Source: SYLG01 sp965226945
GTDB taxonomy: Bacteria; Planctomycetota; Planctomycetia; Gemmatales; Gemmataceae
Length of the DNA: 64,000 bases
Reading direction: 5' to 3'
Assembly (NCBI GenBank): GCA_965226945.1
Contig: OZ245717.1
Coordinates: 2,294,001-2,358,000 of the forward strand
Positions 37,474 through 45,897 of the stretch are shown one piece after another (the stretch's first letter is position 1; each line of letters starts with the position of its first letter). A program made the position numbers and the translations under genes. The notes under the pieces are model-generated. The model was not told the origin of the DNA, did not search any database, and was given only the letters and a program-made list of their open reading frames with translations.

Positions 37474-38355
37474 ATGGATATTTGGCATTGGGTGGTCGCC
37501 CTGACGGCCTTGACCGGACTGGAAATCATCCTGGGCATCGACAACATCATCTTTTTGACGATTTTGGCGAGCCGACTTCCCCCCAAGGATCAACCCTTTG
37601 CCAGGCGGATGGGTCTGCTCGCGGCTTTGGGAACCCGCCTCGGATTGCTTCTTGCGGTCAACTGGCTCATGGGGCTCAAGCAAGCGCTCTTCGTCATCCC
37701 CGAAATAGGCCCCTTGCTCACGGAACCGAAGGAGATCTCGACCAAGGACTTGATCCTGATCTTGGGCGGGCTCTTTTTGGTCGGCAAAAGCGTGATGGAA
37801 ATCCATCACAAACTCGAAGGGGAAGAAGACGAAGAACAGGGGTCAACGCGCACCTATTCCAACTTCTGGATGGTCGTGGGCCAGATCGCCGTGATCGATA
37901 TTGTCTTTTCGCTCGATTCGGTGATCACGGCCGTGGGCATGGCCCGCGATTTCTGGCTGATCGCCACGGCCATGGTCATCACCATTTTCATCATGCTGAT
38001 TGCCAGCGAACCGGTCGCGCGCATGGTGGAAAGCCACCCCACCCTCAAAATTCTTGGCCTGTCGTTCTTGATCCTGATCGGTTTTCTGCTGGTGGCCGAG
38101 GGATTTCATCAGGAAGTCCAAAAGGGATATATCTATTTCACGATGGCGTTCGCGCTCGGGGTCGAGGCGCTCAATATCCGCATTCGGCCGGGTTCCAAAG
38201 TGAAGCTGCACGGGCCGCATCTACCCCCGGAAGAGCCCTCACCGCCTCACGAGACGCACAAACTACCGGACATGGAGTTCAGGCCCGCTCCTGAAAACAC
38301 TCCGCCATCAAATTCTCCCTCAGCAGATGCGCCCAGGCCGCCCCATGGCGGGTAG
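37474..38355 (+). CDS. TerC/YgdQ-family integral membrane protein
   Basis: The 293-residue protein has about seven membrane helices. TerC hallmarks are LEIILGIDNIIFLTIL with a conserved Asp and Asn, and AVIDIVFSLDSVITAVGMA with a second Asp. The C-terminal tail is proline-rich and charged (LPPEEPSPPHETHK). TerC-like proteins are linked to tellurite resistance and, for some members, manganese export; which applies here is unknown. AGGGG lies five bases before the ATG. The next gene overlaps its end. Confidence 0.9.
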   Translation: MDIWHWVVALTALTGLEIILGIDNIIFLTILASRLPPKDQPFARRMGLLAALGTRLGLLLAVNWLMGLKQALFVIPEIGPLLTEPKEISTKDLILILGGLFLVGKSVMEIHHKLEGEEDEEQGSTRTYSNFWMVVGQIAVIDIVFSLDSVITAVGMARDFWLIATAMVITIFIMLIASEPVARMVESHPTLKILGLSFLILIGFLLVAEGFHQEVQKGYIYFTMAFALGVEALNIRIRPGSKVKLHGPHLPPEEPSPPHETHKLPDMEFRPAPENTPPSNSPSADAPRPPHGG

Positions 38356-39271
38356 CGAGCTTTCCGGTGAAACGCCGACGGACGCGACGCTGCACCTCGA
38401 TCCTCCCTGCCCGATCTGCGGCGCCTCGAACGCGCAAATTCTCTTAAAGGTTCAAAGCCCCGACAACGAAGGGGGCCATCATCCGTTCGCCATGGTCAAG
38501 TGTCATGGATGCGGCGTGGGCTTGACCGAGCCCCGGCCCGCATGCGGCGACTTGCACCGTTTTTATCCGACCGACTATCGTCCCCACAAGGCGAAGCCGG
38601 TGAAGTCGGAAGACCGGGTCGGCTGGTTTTCCGGCTGCCCCGAGCGAAAGCGTTTAACTCCCTTTGGACAGGGGCGCTTGCTCGACTTCGGCTGCGGCGG
38701 CGGCAGCTACCTTTCCCGGATGCGCAAGCAGGGCTGGAAAGCCGCCGGTGTCGATTCGAATCGGGAAACTTGCGAACGGCTGAGCGCAGAAGGGTTCGCC
38801 GCCCATCACGGCACGCTGCCGCACCCCGACCTCAAAGCGCAATCGTTCGATGCGATTACGATGTGGCAATCGCTGGAACATGTTCCCGATCCCGTGGCGG
38901 TTCTGCAAAGCGCCTGGGATCTTCTTGCGCCGAAGGGCAAGCTCTTTGTCGCGGTGCCGACCTGGGATTCCTGGAATTTCGCGCGTTACGGCCAGGACTG
39001 GTTTGGCGTCGACATGCCGCGACACCTGATCCATTTCACGCCCAAATCGTTGAGCCAAGTGATCGACAAGGCAGGCTTCGAACTGTTGAGCCTGACCCGG
39101 CTGAATCATCCCGAATGGCTGCGCCGTTCGGCGAAAAACCGGACTGCAAAGCAGGGTTCGTTGCTCGATTCCCTACTGGCCGCCAAGTGGGGAGCCCGCC
39201 TTGGCGCCTGGTGGGTTCATTGGATTCTCAATCGAGCCGATTGCCTGTATGCCCGCGCGCAGAAGAGGTAA
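38345..39271 (+). CDS. Zinc-ribbon class I SAM-dependent methyltransferase
   Basis: The protein of about 308 residues starts with a zinc ribbon (CPICGASN ... CHGCGVGL), then a methyltransferase core with motif I LLDFGCGGGSYLSRM, VDSNRE, and FDAITMWQSLEHVPDPVAVL. The combination occurs in polysaccharide and lipid modifying C-methyltransferases such as those acting on nucleotide sugars, but the target is not known. The ATG at 38345 overlaps terC by 11 bases; an ATG at 38327 is also in frame. Confidence 0.85.
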   Translation: MAGSELSGETPTDATLHLDPPCPICGASNAQILLKVQSPDNEGGHHPFAMVKCHGCGVGLTEPRPACGDLHRFYPTDYRPHKAKPVKSEDRVGWFSGCPERKRLTPFGQGRLLDFGCGGGSYLSRMRKQGWKAAGVDSNRETCERLSAEGFAAHHGTLPHPDLKAQSFDAITMWQSLEHVPDPVAVLQSAWDLLAPKGKLFVAVPTWDSWNFARYGQDWFGVDMPRHLIHFTPKSLSQVIDKAGFELLSLTRLNHPEWLRRSAKNRTAKQGSLLDSLLAAKWGARLGAWWVHWILNRADCLYARAQKR

Positions 39272-39461
39272 GGTCGTTCCCAAGAAATTCTCCCGGGCAA
39301 ACCGGCAATGGAGAACGCCACCCTGGCACAACCGATGCGGTCGACTTGGTTCCTAAGAAAAATCGTGCCGCGCTGACTCCTTTCAGGCAATGCAGAAGAG
39401 GCGATGATCCTCCGGATAGGAAATCTGAGGATTGGAATTCACGCGAGTTAGGAAGACCACC

Positions 39462-41354
39462 GTGCCGGCCATTCCCACCGATGCAGAGTTGCTTGACGCC
39501 CTTAGGCGCACCCGAAGTGATGAACTGTTTCGCCTGGTGGTGGATCGCCATGGGAAAACAGTGATGGCCTCGTGCCGGCAAATCCTTTCCGATCCGGCCG
39601 ATCTCGCAGACGCTTTTCAGGCAACCTTTGTGGTTCTCTTTCGCAAGCTTGGCCTGGTCAACGGCGCAACCCTTTCCGCCTGGCTTTATGCGGTGGCCCA
39701 TCGCGTGGCCCTGCGAACGCTATCCGACCGTCAAAGGCGCATTGTCAAGGAAAACCGGGCCGCAAAGCTGCAATCGAGCTTCACGGTTGCAAAAGACTCA
39801 TCCGCGCGGTCATTGGTTCCAACGGAATGGCCGGCACGCCAGACCCCTGACCGAGAAATCCCTCACAACGAAATTTCCTGGCGCGAATCGGTGCAGATTC
39901 TCCATGAGGAGATCGATCAGCTTCCCGAAGGATGCCGCCAGGTGCTCATCCTTTGCTATCTTCGCGGTCATTCGCGGGAGGAAGCCGCCCTCTGCCTGAA
40001 CTGGTCCGTCGGCGCGGTCAAGGGAATGCTGGAGCGCGCCAGGAAAAAACTTGCCGCGCGGCTGGCAAAACGAGGGATCACCTGGTCGGTCGGACTTTTG
40101 GCCGTCGTGACGGGATCGTCCGCTCAGGCGATGGTTCCCACGCCGGCTTTGATTGATATGACCGTGCAGGCAGCGACGCATCAACCGGCCCATGGATGGG
40201 GAACCAGTTGGTTTTTAGGAGGATTTGGTATGGCCAGGATGGCAATGCAAGGGTTTTTATGCCTCGCGGCAGCGGCGGTGCTGCTGCTTGGATTGACGCC
40301 AGGTGAAGGCAGCGGCAACGGCCGCGCCGCAATCGACGAGGTCGCGGCTCGGCATCAAAAAACCATGGCTTCCTTCAAGACACTTCATTTGAAGTTGGAG
40401 TTCTTAGGGGAAGAGCACGGACCTTATCAGCAAGAATTATGGAAAGATGGAGAAAACCACCGCTGGACCACGACCAACTTCCTTCGGCCGGGTGGAAAGC
40501 AAGAGGCGCTGGTCAAGGAGGGAAAAAAATCCAATTGGGTTCAGGCGAAAATTGAAGGAGTTCTGGTTCCGCTTTACAGTGGCTCGATCCATCCCTCCTC
40601 CAAGGAAACGAGGATCGATCCACTTGGTCACTGTTTATTCGGCTGCCTGGATCAGGCAACTACCGAAACTCGGAGCATTCCCTTTGACCAGGTTCTCAAT
40701 GAACCCGGGGTAACCTGCGAATGCAAGGATGTGACCGAGTCGGGCCGAGATTATGCCGTGGTGAAATGCGCCAACAAGAACTATTCACGAGAAATCTGGT
40801 TTTCCAAGGATCATAATTACCTGGTCAGTAAACTCATTCAAAAATCCAACGGATTTCCGGACAAGTACCGCAATCTTCGTCAACTCACGCCCGTTCAACC
40901 CTCGCCGGGCAATGAATCCGCTGAAATCAATCCCACCGTGATTTTTTCCGTGGAGGAATTCACCGAGGTTTCTCCTGGGCTCCATTTCCCCGCCAAAGTG
41001 ACGACCCGCAGGGATCGCGGCCCGGTCAAGGACCCGCTCGTCTCGACGGTAATGGTCCGTACGATCGAGGTCAATCGTCCCGTTGCGCCCTCCTCATTCG
41101 ACTTTCAGTTTCCACCCGATCTGTTGGTCTGGGATGGTGTGGAGAAGAAGGTCTGGAGGACCGATGCACAGGGAGCGCTCGGCGTGGAAGCAAGGAACGA
41201 AAATGGGACGCTCATCCCTTTCACTTATCGCCCCGCCTCATTGATCGATTTTTGGGCTCCGCTCCTGGTTGCCTCCTTGGTGATCGCCGGGCTGCTTGCG
41301 TTTGTGGTCAAACGATTCCGCCTTCAGCGGCCGCGAGCCTTGCCGCTCATTTGA
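39462..41354 (+). CDS. ECF sigma factor fused to a membrane-anchored outer domain
   Basis: I chose the GTG at 39462 because AGGAAG lies six bases before it; a TTG at 39432 is also in frame. Residues about 20-95 form sigma-2 (DELFRLVVDRHGKTVMASCRQI, DLADAFQATFVVLFRK) and about 142-197 sigma-4 (LPEGCRQVLILCYLRGHSREEAALCLNWSVGAVKGMLERARK). Hydrophobic segments follow (GITWSVGLLAVVTGSSAQAM and GFLCLAAAAVLLLGLT). The next 300 residues look extracytoplasmic with several Cys (HCLFGCLD, CECKD). A final helix (LIDFWAPLLVASLVIAGLLAFVV) ends the protein. A membrane-tethered sigma factor could be released or controlled by an outside signal; that is inference. Confidence 0.85.
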   Translation: MPAIPTDAELLDALRRTRSDELFRLVVDRHGKTVMASCRQILSDPADLADAFQATFVVLFRKLGLVNGATLSAWLYAVAHRVALRTLSDRQRRIVKENRAAKLQSSFTVAKDSSARSLVPTEWPARQTPDREIPHNEISWRESVQILHEEIDQLPEGCRQVLILCYLRGHSREEAALCLNWSVGAVKGMLERARKKLAARLAKRGITWSVGLLAVVTGSSAQAMVPTPALIDMTVQAATHQPAHGWGTSWFLGGFGMARMAMQGFLCLAAAAVLLLGLTPGEGSGNGRAAIDEVAARHQKTMASFKTLHLKLEFLGEEHGPYQQELWKDGENHRWTTTNFLRPGGKQEALVKEGKKSNWVQAKIEGVLVPLYSGSIHPSSKETRIDPLGHCLFGCLDQATTETRSIPFDQVLNEPGVTCECKDVTESGRDYAVVKCANKNYSREIWFSKDHNYLVSKLIQKSNGFPDKYRNLRQLTPVQPSPGNESAEINPTVIFSVEEFTEVSPGLHFPAKVTTRRDRGPVKDPLVSTVMVRTIEVNRPVAPSSFDFQFPPDLLVWDGVEKKVWRTDAQGALGVEARNENGTLIPFTYRPASLIDFWAPLLVASLVIAGLLAFVVKRFRLQRPRALPLI

Positions 41355-41417
41355 GCGCCTTGCGGCGTCGTTGACTGCGATGCCAAAGGACTGAGACACT
41401 CAGGCACAAGCTCGCTC

Positions 41418-42608
41418 TTACTTCGCTTCTGCTTTCATCTCAATCTTCTGCGGGCAGCTCGTTTCCAGGCCGCGTTCGTCGACCGCCAGAAAGTAATAAA
41501 CCAGCGGACGCTCTTTGGGAAGCTCGGCTTCCCAAAGAGCGTTGTTCTTCTTGGCCGGGATCGTTTTCCATTCCCGCTTTTGCCATGGACCTTCCGCAAT
41601 GGCGTAATTCAGCGCCACGCTTTTAATCGGCACGGCCGATTCCACCTTCACGGCTGCCTTGCCCGGTTCGGGGTTTTGCATTTCCCCCACTTTCGCCAGC
41701 GGCTTGCCTTGTTTCAAGGCGGCATCGATAAAGGCGTCCACCTCGGGAAAGGTCCAGATGTGCCCGTGGGGCAGGCGTACCCGCATCGACAGATTTTTGG
41801 CGCCGGGCACCAAGTTGTAGCTTTTGAGGTAGCTGTCCATCGGATAGGCAAAATCATTGGTGCCATTGATAAAGAGGATGGGGCACTTCACTCCGGGGAG
41901 ATACTGCGACGGATCGAAAGTCTTGACCCACCGGTCGCGGCGCTCCGCGGGGACTTTGTCAAATCGCTCTGGTTTCCAGGCGCTGTTTTCATGCAAGAAG
42001 CCGCACCCGTAAACCGGGACGGCCACTTTCAGCCGATCGTCGATTCCCGCGACAATGCAGGTCAAATAGCCGCCCCAACTGATGCCGGTGATGCCGATGC
42101 GTTCCTTGTCGATTTCGGGGAATGAGCGCAGCAGGTTGTGGCCGCGCAGAACCGCCGAGACGGCATAGAAGGGCCAGGTGTACGCGGGCCGGCCTGAAGT
42201 GAAGTCCTTGAACTTCACCTCGTCGGATTGATCGGGTCCGCCGTCTTCCAGGGGCCCCTTGGGGCCCTTGCCTGCCAGGTCCATGGCCAGGGCGCAATAT
42301 CCTCTTTGGGTCCAGTGGCGCACCCAGTCGGGGAAGGCCTTGCCACCGCCGCCATGGACCAGGAGCACTGCCGGAAATGGCCCGTTTCCTTCCGGCTTGC
42401 CATAGTAGGCGAACACGCGTGTGGGGTACGAATTGAAGTTCGAACCGGGGTAATAGACCTCGCGCACCCCATCCTTGGTTTCTCCCCAGGTTGGTTCGAC
42501 CTTGAACCCCTTGTAAGTCTCCATGTGCCAGGGAGAATCGGCGCGGCCAGATGGAGGTAAGGACGCGCTCAGGAAAAAGAGGAATGAGAAAAAGAACAGG
42601 CGGGCCAT
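41418..42608 (-). CDS. Secreted alpha/beta hydrolase (acetyl xylan esterase/dienelactone-hydrolase type)
   Basis: The 396-residue protein has a signal peptide (MARLFFFSFLFFLSASLPPSGRA). The alpha/beta hydrolase core shows VLLVHGGGGKAFPDW as oxyanion loop, GITGISWGGYLTCIVAG with the nucleophile Ser (G-x-S-x-G), FINGTNDFAYP for the acid and LPHGHIWTFPEVDAF for the His. The C-terminal 90 residues form a beta domain (AVKVESAVPIKSVALNYA...). Such proteins deacetylate or de-esterify polysaccharides. GGAG lies eight bases before the ATG. It is divergent from the next hydrolase. Confidence 0.85.
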   Translation of the reverse strand: MARLFFFSFLFFLSASLPPSGRADSPWHMETYKGFKVEPTWGETKDGVREVYYPGSNFNSYPTRVFAYYGKPEGNGPFPAVLLVHGGGGKAFPDWVRHWTQRGYCALAMDLAGKGPKGPLEDGGPDQSDEVKFKDFTSGRPAYTWPFYAVSAVLRGHNLLRSFPEIDKERIGITGISWGGYLTCIVAGIDDRLKVAVPVYGCGFLHENSAWKPERFDKVPAERRDRWVKTFDPSQYLPGVKCPILFINGTNDFAYPMDSYLKSYNLVPGAKNLSMRVRLPHGHIWTFPEVDAFIDAALKQGKPLAKVGEMQNPEPGKAAVKVESAVPIKSVALNYAIAEGPWQKREWKTIPAKKNNALWEAELPKERPLVYYFLAVDERGLETSCPQKIEMKAEAK

Positions 42609-42700
42609 GTTCGACTCTCCGGAAGGGACGGCAGGTTTCGTAACCTTTTGCTTAGGAAAACTCGGCTCCAGAGGCCGCTTTCCCGCAAACGGAGACTCCC

Positions 42701-43492
42701 ATGTTGAACCATGCGGCCCTACGCACCTTGTCTTGCCTCCTCCTCGTAGGCAGCGCCCACTCTTTCACTTCGGCTCAGGAGCCCCTTCCCATGGATTGGA
42801 AATCGCAATTGTCGAAAGAGTCGTTCAAGGGAACCGGCGGCGAACTGCCTTACCGCCTTTTGCGACCCGCCAAGGAGGAGAAGGGCAAGCTCTATCCCCT
42901 GGTCATCTTTTTGCATGGCGCCGGCGAACGGGGCACCGAGAACGAAACCCCGCTGGTGCATGGCGTCAAGGAATTCGTCAAGGTGCGCGAAAGCCACCCC
43001 TGCTTCCTGATCGCGCCGCAATGCCCGGAAGGCAAACGCTGGGTCGAAGTCGACTGGTCGCTCAAGTCGCATGAGATGCCGGCTAAGCCAAGCGACCCGA
43101 TGAATTCGCTGGTCGAACTCATCGATCAATTGAGCGCGAAGCTACCCATCGACAAAAAGCGCATCTACGCCACCGGCCTCTCCATGGGAGGATTTGGCAC
43201 CTGGGACCTGCTTTCCCGCTATCCCGAGCGCTTTGCCGCGGCGGTTGCTGTTTGCGGCGGGGCCGATGAAGCCAAAGCGGCCCAGATTGCAAAAACGCCG
43301 GTCTGGGCCTTTCATGGGGCGAAAGACGGAGTGGTCATTCCCGACCGCTCACGCCATGCGGTCGAGGCGGTCAAGAATGCGGGCGGCAAGGTCCAGTATT
43401 CCGAGTACCCCGATGTGGGACACGACTCGTGGAATCACGCCTATGCGGATCCGTCAATGATGAAATGGCTTTTTGAACAGTCGCGCCCCTAA
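42701..43492 (+). CDS. Secreted prolyl-oligopeptidase-like / phospholipase-carboxylesterase family hydrolase
   Basis: The 263-residue protein starts with a signal peptide (LSCLLLVGSAHSFTSAQ). It shows YPLVIFLHGAGERGTENE, the nucleophile elbow YATGLSMGGFGTWDL, WAFHGAKDGVVIP for the acid, and YPDVGHDSWNHAY for the catalytic His. This is the pattern of the predicted peptidase/esterase group related to PHB depolymerase. GGAG lies six bases before the ATG. Its neighbours include other secreted carbohydrate-related proteins, so an ester of a polysaccharide is a plausible substrate. Confidence 0.88.
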   Translation: MLNHAALRTLSCLLLVGSAHSFTSAQEPLPMDWKSQLSKESFKGTGGELPYRLLRPAKEEKGKLYPLVIFLHGAGERGTENETPLVHGVKEFVKVRESHPCFLIAPQCPEGKRWVEVDWSLKSHEMPAKPSDPMNSLVELIDQLSAKLPIDKKRIYATGLSMGGFGTWDLLSRYPERFAAAVAVCGGADEAKAAQIAKTPVWAFHGAKDGVVIPDRSRHAVEAVKNAGGKVQYSEYPDVGHDSWNHAYADPSMMKWLFEQSRP

Positions 43493-43804
43493 CAGCCGGC
43501 CCCGATTCACCCCACACGGATCATCATCAAAAACGATCTTTTAAGTATCTTTTTTGCGCCTTTTCCCGACCGTCCAACCGTGACTCAACTTAACAAAGTT
43601 GAAATGGGGCAAATAGGAAAGAAGGACTAATTGGGCTTCGACAAGGAGTCGATTTTCTCCTTCTCTTTATTTTTCGCGCGATCGGCTTTTCATGGGCGAT
43701 GACGGTGGCCAGTTCGGTCCGATCCATGTAAACCATGTTTCATGCTTTGAGAAAGGCAGACGGCGGGTCTGCGACCCATTTCAAGTCACCAAGGACATTC
43801 CTCC
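43493..43804. other. Intergenic stretch of 312 bases without a gene
   Basis: The stretch holds AT-rich parts (CTTTTAAGTATCTTTTTTG near 43540) and a small hairpin GCAGAC/GTCTGC near 43760. It probably holds the promoter of the DUF1080 gene, but I see no clear -35/-10 pair and no RNA-like structure. Confidence 0.4.
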
Positions 43805-44428
43805 ATGAACCGTTTCGGGTTGGCGAATCGGCTCCTCGCCGGAGCTCTTTTTTTCCTGGGCGCCGGTGCCCTGAATGCGCAGGACAACGAAGGATTCGTG
43901 CAACTTTTCAACGGCAAGGATTTGACCGGCTGGAAGACCCATCCAGCCGACAAGGCCAAGTGGGAAGTCATTGATGGCCAGATCGTGGGCACCGGCCCCG
44001 CGGGCCATCTCTTCACCGAACGCGACGACTTCGAAGATTTCATTTATCGCGTGACCGTGACGATCAACGACAAGGGGAACTCGGGCCAATACTTCCGCAC
44101 CAAGTTCAAGAAGGCCTTCCCCGTTTCGGGCCAGGACGGCTACGAGGCCCAGATCAATAGCACTCACACCGACACGATCAAAACGGGCAGCCTTTACAAC
44201 TTCGTCAAGGTCGAGGAAATCCTGGTTCCTCCAGGCACCGAGTTCACCCAAGAAGTCACCGCCATCGGCAATCACATCGTGATCAAGGTCAACGGCAAGA
44301 CCACCGTCGACACGAAGATCGAAGACCCCAAGAAATTGTTCACCAAGGGGCACTTTGCCATTCAACAACACGATCCCGGTTCGGTCGTGAAGGTCCGCAA
44401 AGTCGAAGTCAAGGAATTGAAGAAGTAA
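43805..44428 (+). CDS. Secreted DUF1080 (3-keto-disaccharide hydrolase family) protein
   Basis: The 207-residue protein has a signal peptide (LLAGALFFLGAGALNAQ) and one DUF1080 domain: FVQLFNGKDLTGWKTH, WEVIDGQIVGTG, DFIYRVTVTINDKGNSGQYFRT, YEAQINS and GHFAIQQHDPGSVVKVRKVEVKEL. The fold is concanavalin-like. Some members cleave 3-keto-glycosides, and Planctomycetes encode many. AGGA precedes the ATG by ten bases. A terminator follows 18 bases after the stop. Confidence 0.92.
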   Translation: MNRFGLANRLLAGALFFLGAGALNAQDNEGFVQLFNGKDLTGWKTHPADKAKWEVIDGQIVGTGPAGHLFTERDDFEDFIYRVTVTINDKGNSGQYFRTKFKKAFPVSGQDGYEAQINSTHTDTIKTGSLYNFVKVEEILVPPGTEFTQEVTAIGNHIVIKVNGKTTVDTKIEDPKKLFTKGHFAIQQHDPGSVVKVRKVEVKELKK

Positions 44429-44445
44429 TCCAGGAGGGATGCACT

Positions 44446-44492
44446 AGGGCGCGGGGGCTCCAGGAGGGAGTACCGCGCCCTTGTTGTTTTTC
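44446..44492 (+). terminator. Rho-independent terminator after the DUF1080 gene
   Basis: AGGGCGCGG (44446-44454) pairs with CCGCGCCCT (44473-44481), followed by TGTTGTTTTT. Confidence 0.8.
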
Positions 44493-44496
44493 AAGA

Positions 44497-44534
44497 AAAA
44501 CTCGTTGCGTTCATGCGAACGCAACGAGTTTTTT
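44497..44534. terminator. Bidirectional terminator between converging genes
   Basis: AAAACTCGTTGCGTTC (44497-44512) pairs perfectly with 44517-44532 around ATGC. T-rich flanks exist on both strands, so it can serve the DUF1080 gene and the DUF1444 gene. Confidence 0.85.
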
Positions 44535-44618
44535 GCATTGGACCCTTGGCGAGAGGAAACCTACTGCGCGGCCGCACAGGCGCTTTCGCCATCAACTCGT
44601 GCACGCTCAGGAGTCAGA

Positions 44619-45554
44619 TTACTTGTGATCGGAAGGAACCGACACCGCTTTTTCGGGGGCGTGAGTCTGTTCCGCACCGGTCCACTCGACAAACGATCCA
44701 TCGACCCGGACGAAAAGCCGGTTAGTGATGGGGCAGGAGCCGTTTCGGAAATGCATTTCCACCTTTTGCCGTAGCGATGCGACGCCTCCCGGCTCCTCGG
44801 TTCCGGTAACGAGCAAGATCTCCTTGCTCGGCATGCCGATGACCATCTCTCCCTTCACCTTGAATTGATGGCCATCCCAGAGTGAGTTGAACAAAACGAG
44901 CGAGGTTTCGTGGTTGCCATCGGCCATGATCTTGTAAACCCCATCCAGCGGTTTTCCATCGATTTTCGGCAGGCTTCGCTTGAGATTGTCACAAGCGATC
45001 GCACGCAAATCAACCGGATCGATCTTGGCCTCGGTCAGATCGGCCGGCCCAATCAGACGAAAGCAATTTTCGGCTTCCATCGCGTAAACGATCGACAACT
45101 CGCCGAGGAACGGCTCGCTGATGACTTCCTGTCCCACCGCCGCCGGTTCGCAATGGCTCGGATTGACTGGCGCCTTCCAGGCAAGCGGACCCCGAATCAG
45201 GGGAAAGATCATTTCCCGGTCCAGATGCACCGCTTTCTTGTTCAAACTCTCCCACGAGTTTTGCGCGAACCGGCTGAGCAGCGCGTTCTTTTCCAGCGGG
45301 TTGCGGCGATATTTCTCATAGGCCGTATCCAGATCGGCGACGAGCCCGCCTCCCTTGGGCCCCTCAATGCGTAATTCCAGGTCGCGCACCTTGCGCACCT
45401 TCAGCTCGCTGGAAGTGTCCAATAAGGCTTGGCGGCACTCCTCGGTGAAGGCGCCCGCATCGAGCAATCCCCCCTGCCCCGAACATCCTAAAGGCCCGCA
45501 CCAGCCCAAAAGGAGAAAGGAACCAAGACATCCGCATCGCTTGAGTGCAGTCAT
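44619..45554 (-). CDS. DUF1444-family lipoprotein
   Basis: From ATG 45554 the 311-residue protein has a lipoprotein-like leader (GSFLLLGWCGPLGCSG) with candidate lipobox cysteines. The rest matches DUF1444 (Bacillus YtpQ family): EVISEPFLGELSIVYAMEAENCFRLI, AIACDNLKRSLP, GNHETSLVLFNSLWDG, GEMVIGMPSKEILLVTG, FRNGSCPITNRLFVRVDG. DUF1444 proteins are usually cytoplasmic and have no known function, so the export signal is notable. The longer frame to 45692 gives a poor leader. It converges with the DUF1080 gene. Confidence 0.72.
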   Translation of the reverse strand: MTALKRCGCLGSFLLLGWCGPLGCSGQGGLLDAGAFTEECRQALLDTSSELKVRKVRDLELRIEGPKGGGLVADLDTAYEKYRRNPLEKNALLSRFAQNSWESLNKKAVHLDREMIFPLIRGPLAWKAPVNPSHCEPAAVGQEVISEPFLGELSIVYAMEAENCFRLIGPADLTEAKIDPVDLRAIACDNLKRSLPKIDGKPLDGVYKIMADGNHETSLVLFNSLWDGHQFKVKGEMVIGMPSKEILLVTGTEEPGGVASLRQKVEMHFRNGSCPITNRLFVRVDGSFVEWTGAEQTHAPEKAVSVPSDHK

Positions 45555-45897
45555 CGGCTGTGTGCCTTGCATCGGGAGGAGTCTACCTGGAATCATTATC
45601 CCCTCTCTTGTGCCCATATCGCAGAAAATAGCGAAAAAACGAGCCGCGAATGTCCCATTTTTGTTGGGACAACCTTGTCCGTTGGACGTCACGGCGACAG
45701 TGCAACTCGCCGCGTGCGTCTCTTCCTGAGATTCTTGTTGGGGTTCAGCCGACGACCCAGCTCATCGCCGATCTTCCATCGCCAGAGCAGAGGTTCAAGG
45801 TAAATTAGGGGCAGAGCCTCGTTGTGGGAGCCAATCCGGCTCGATTTGTCTTTCCCCGCTTCGCTTTCACCGTGGCTACCCGCTGGAAAGAGTCCTC
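45555..45897. other. Divergent spacer between the DUF1444 and peptidase genes
   Basis: This 343-base spacer should hold two divergent promoters. I see no strong promoter consensus, hairpin or small gene with a ribosome site; the short frames in it lack supporting features. Confidence 0.35.
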
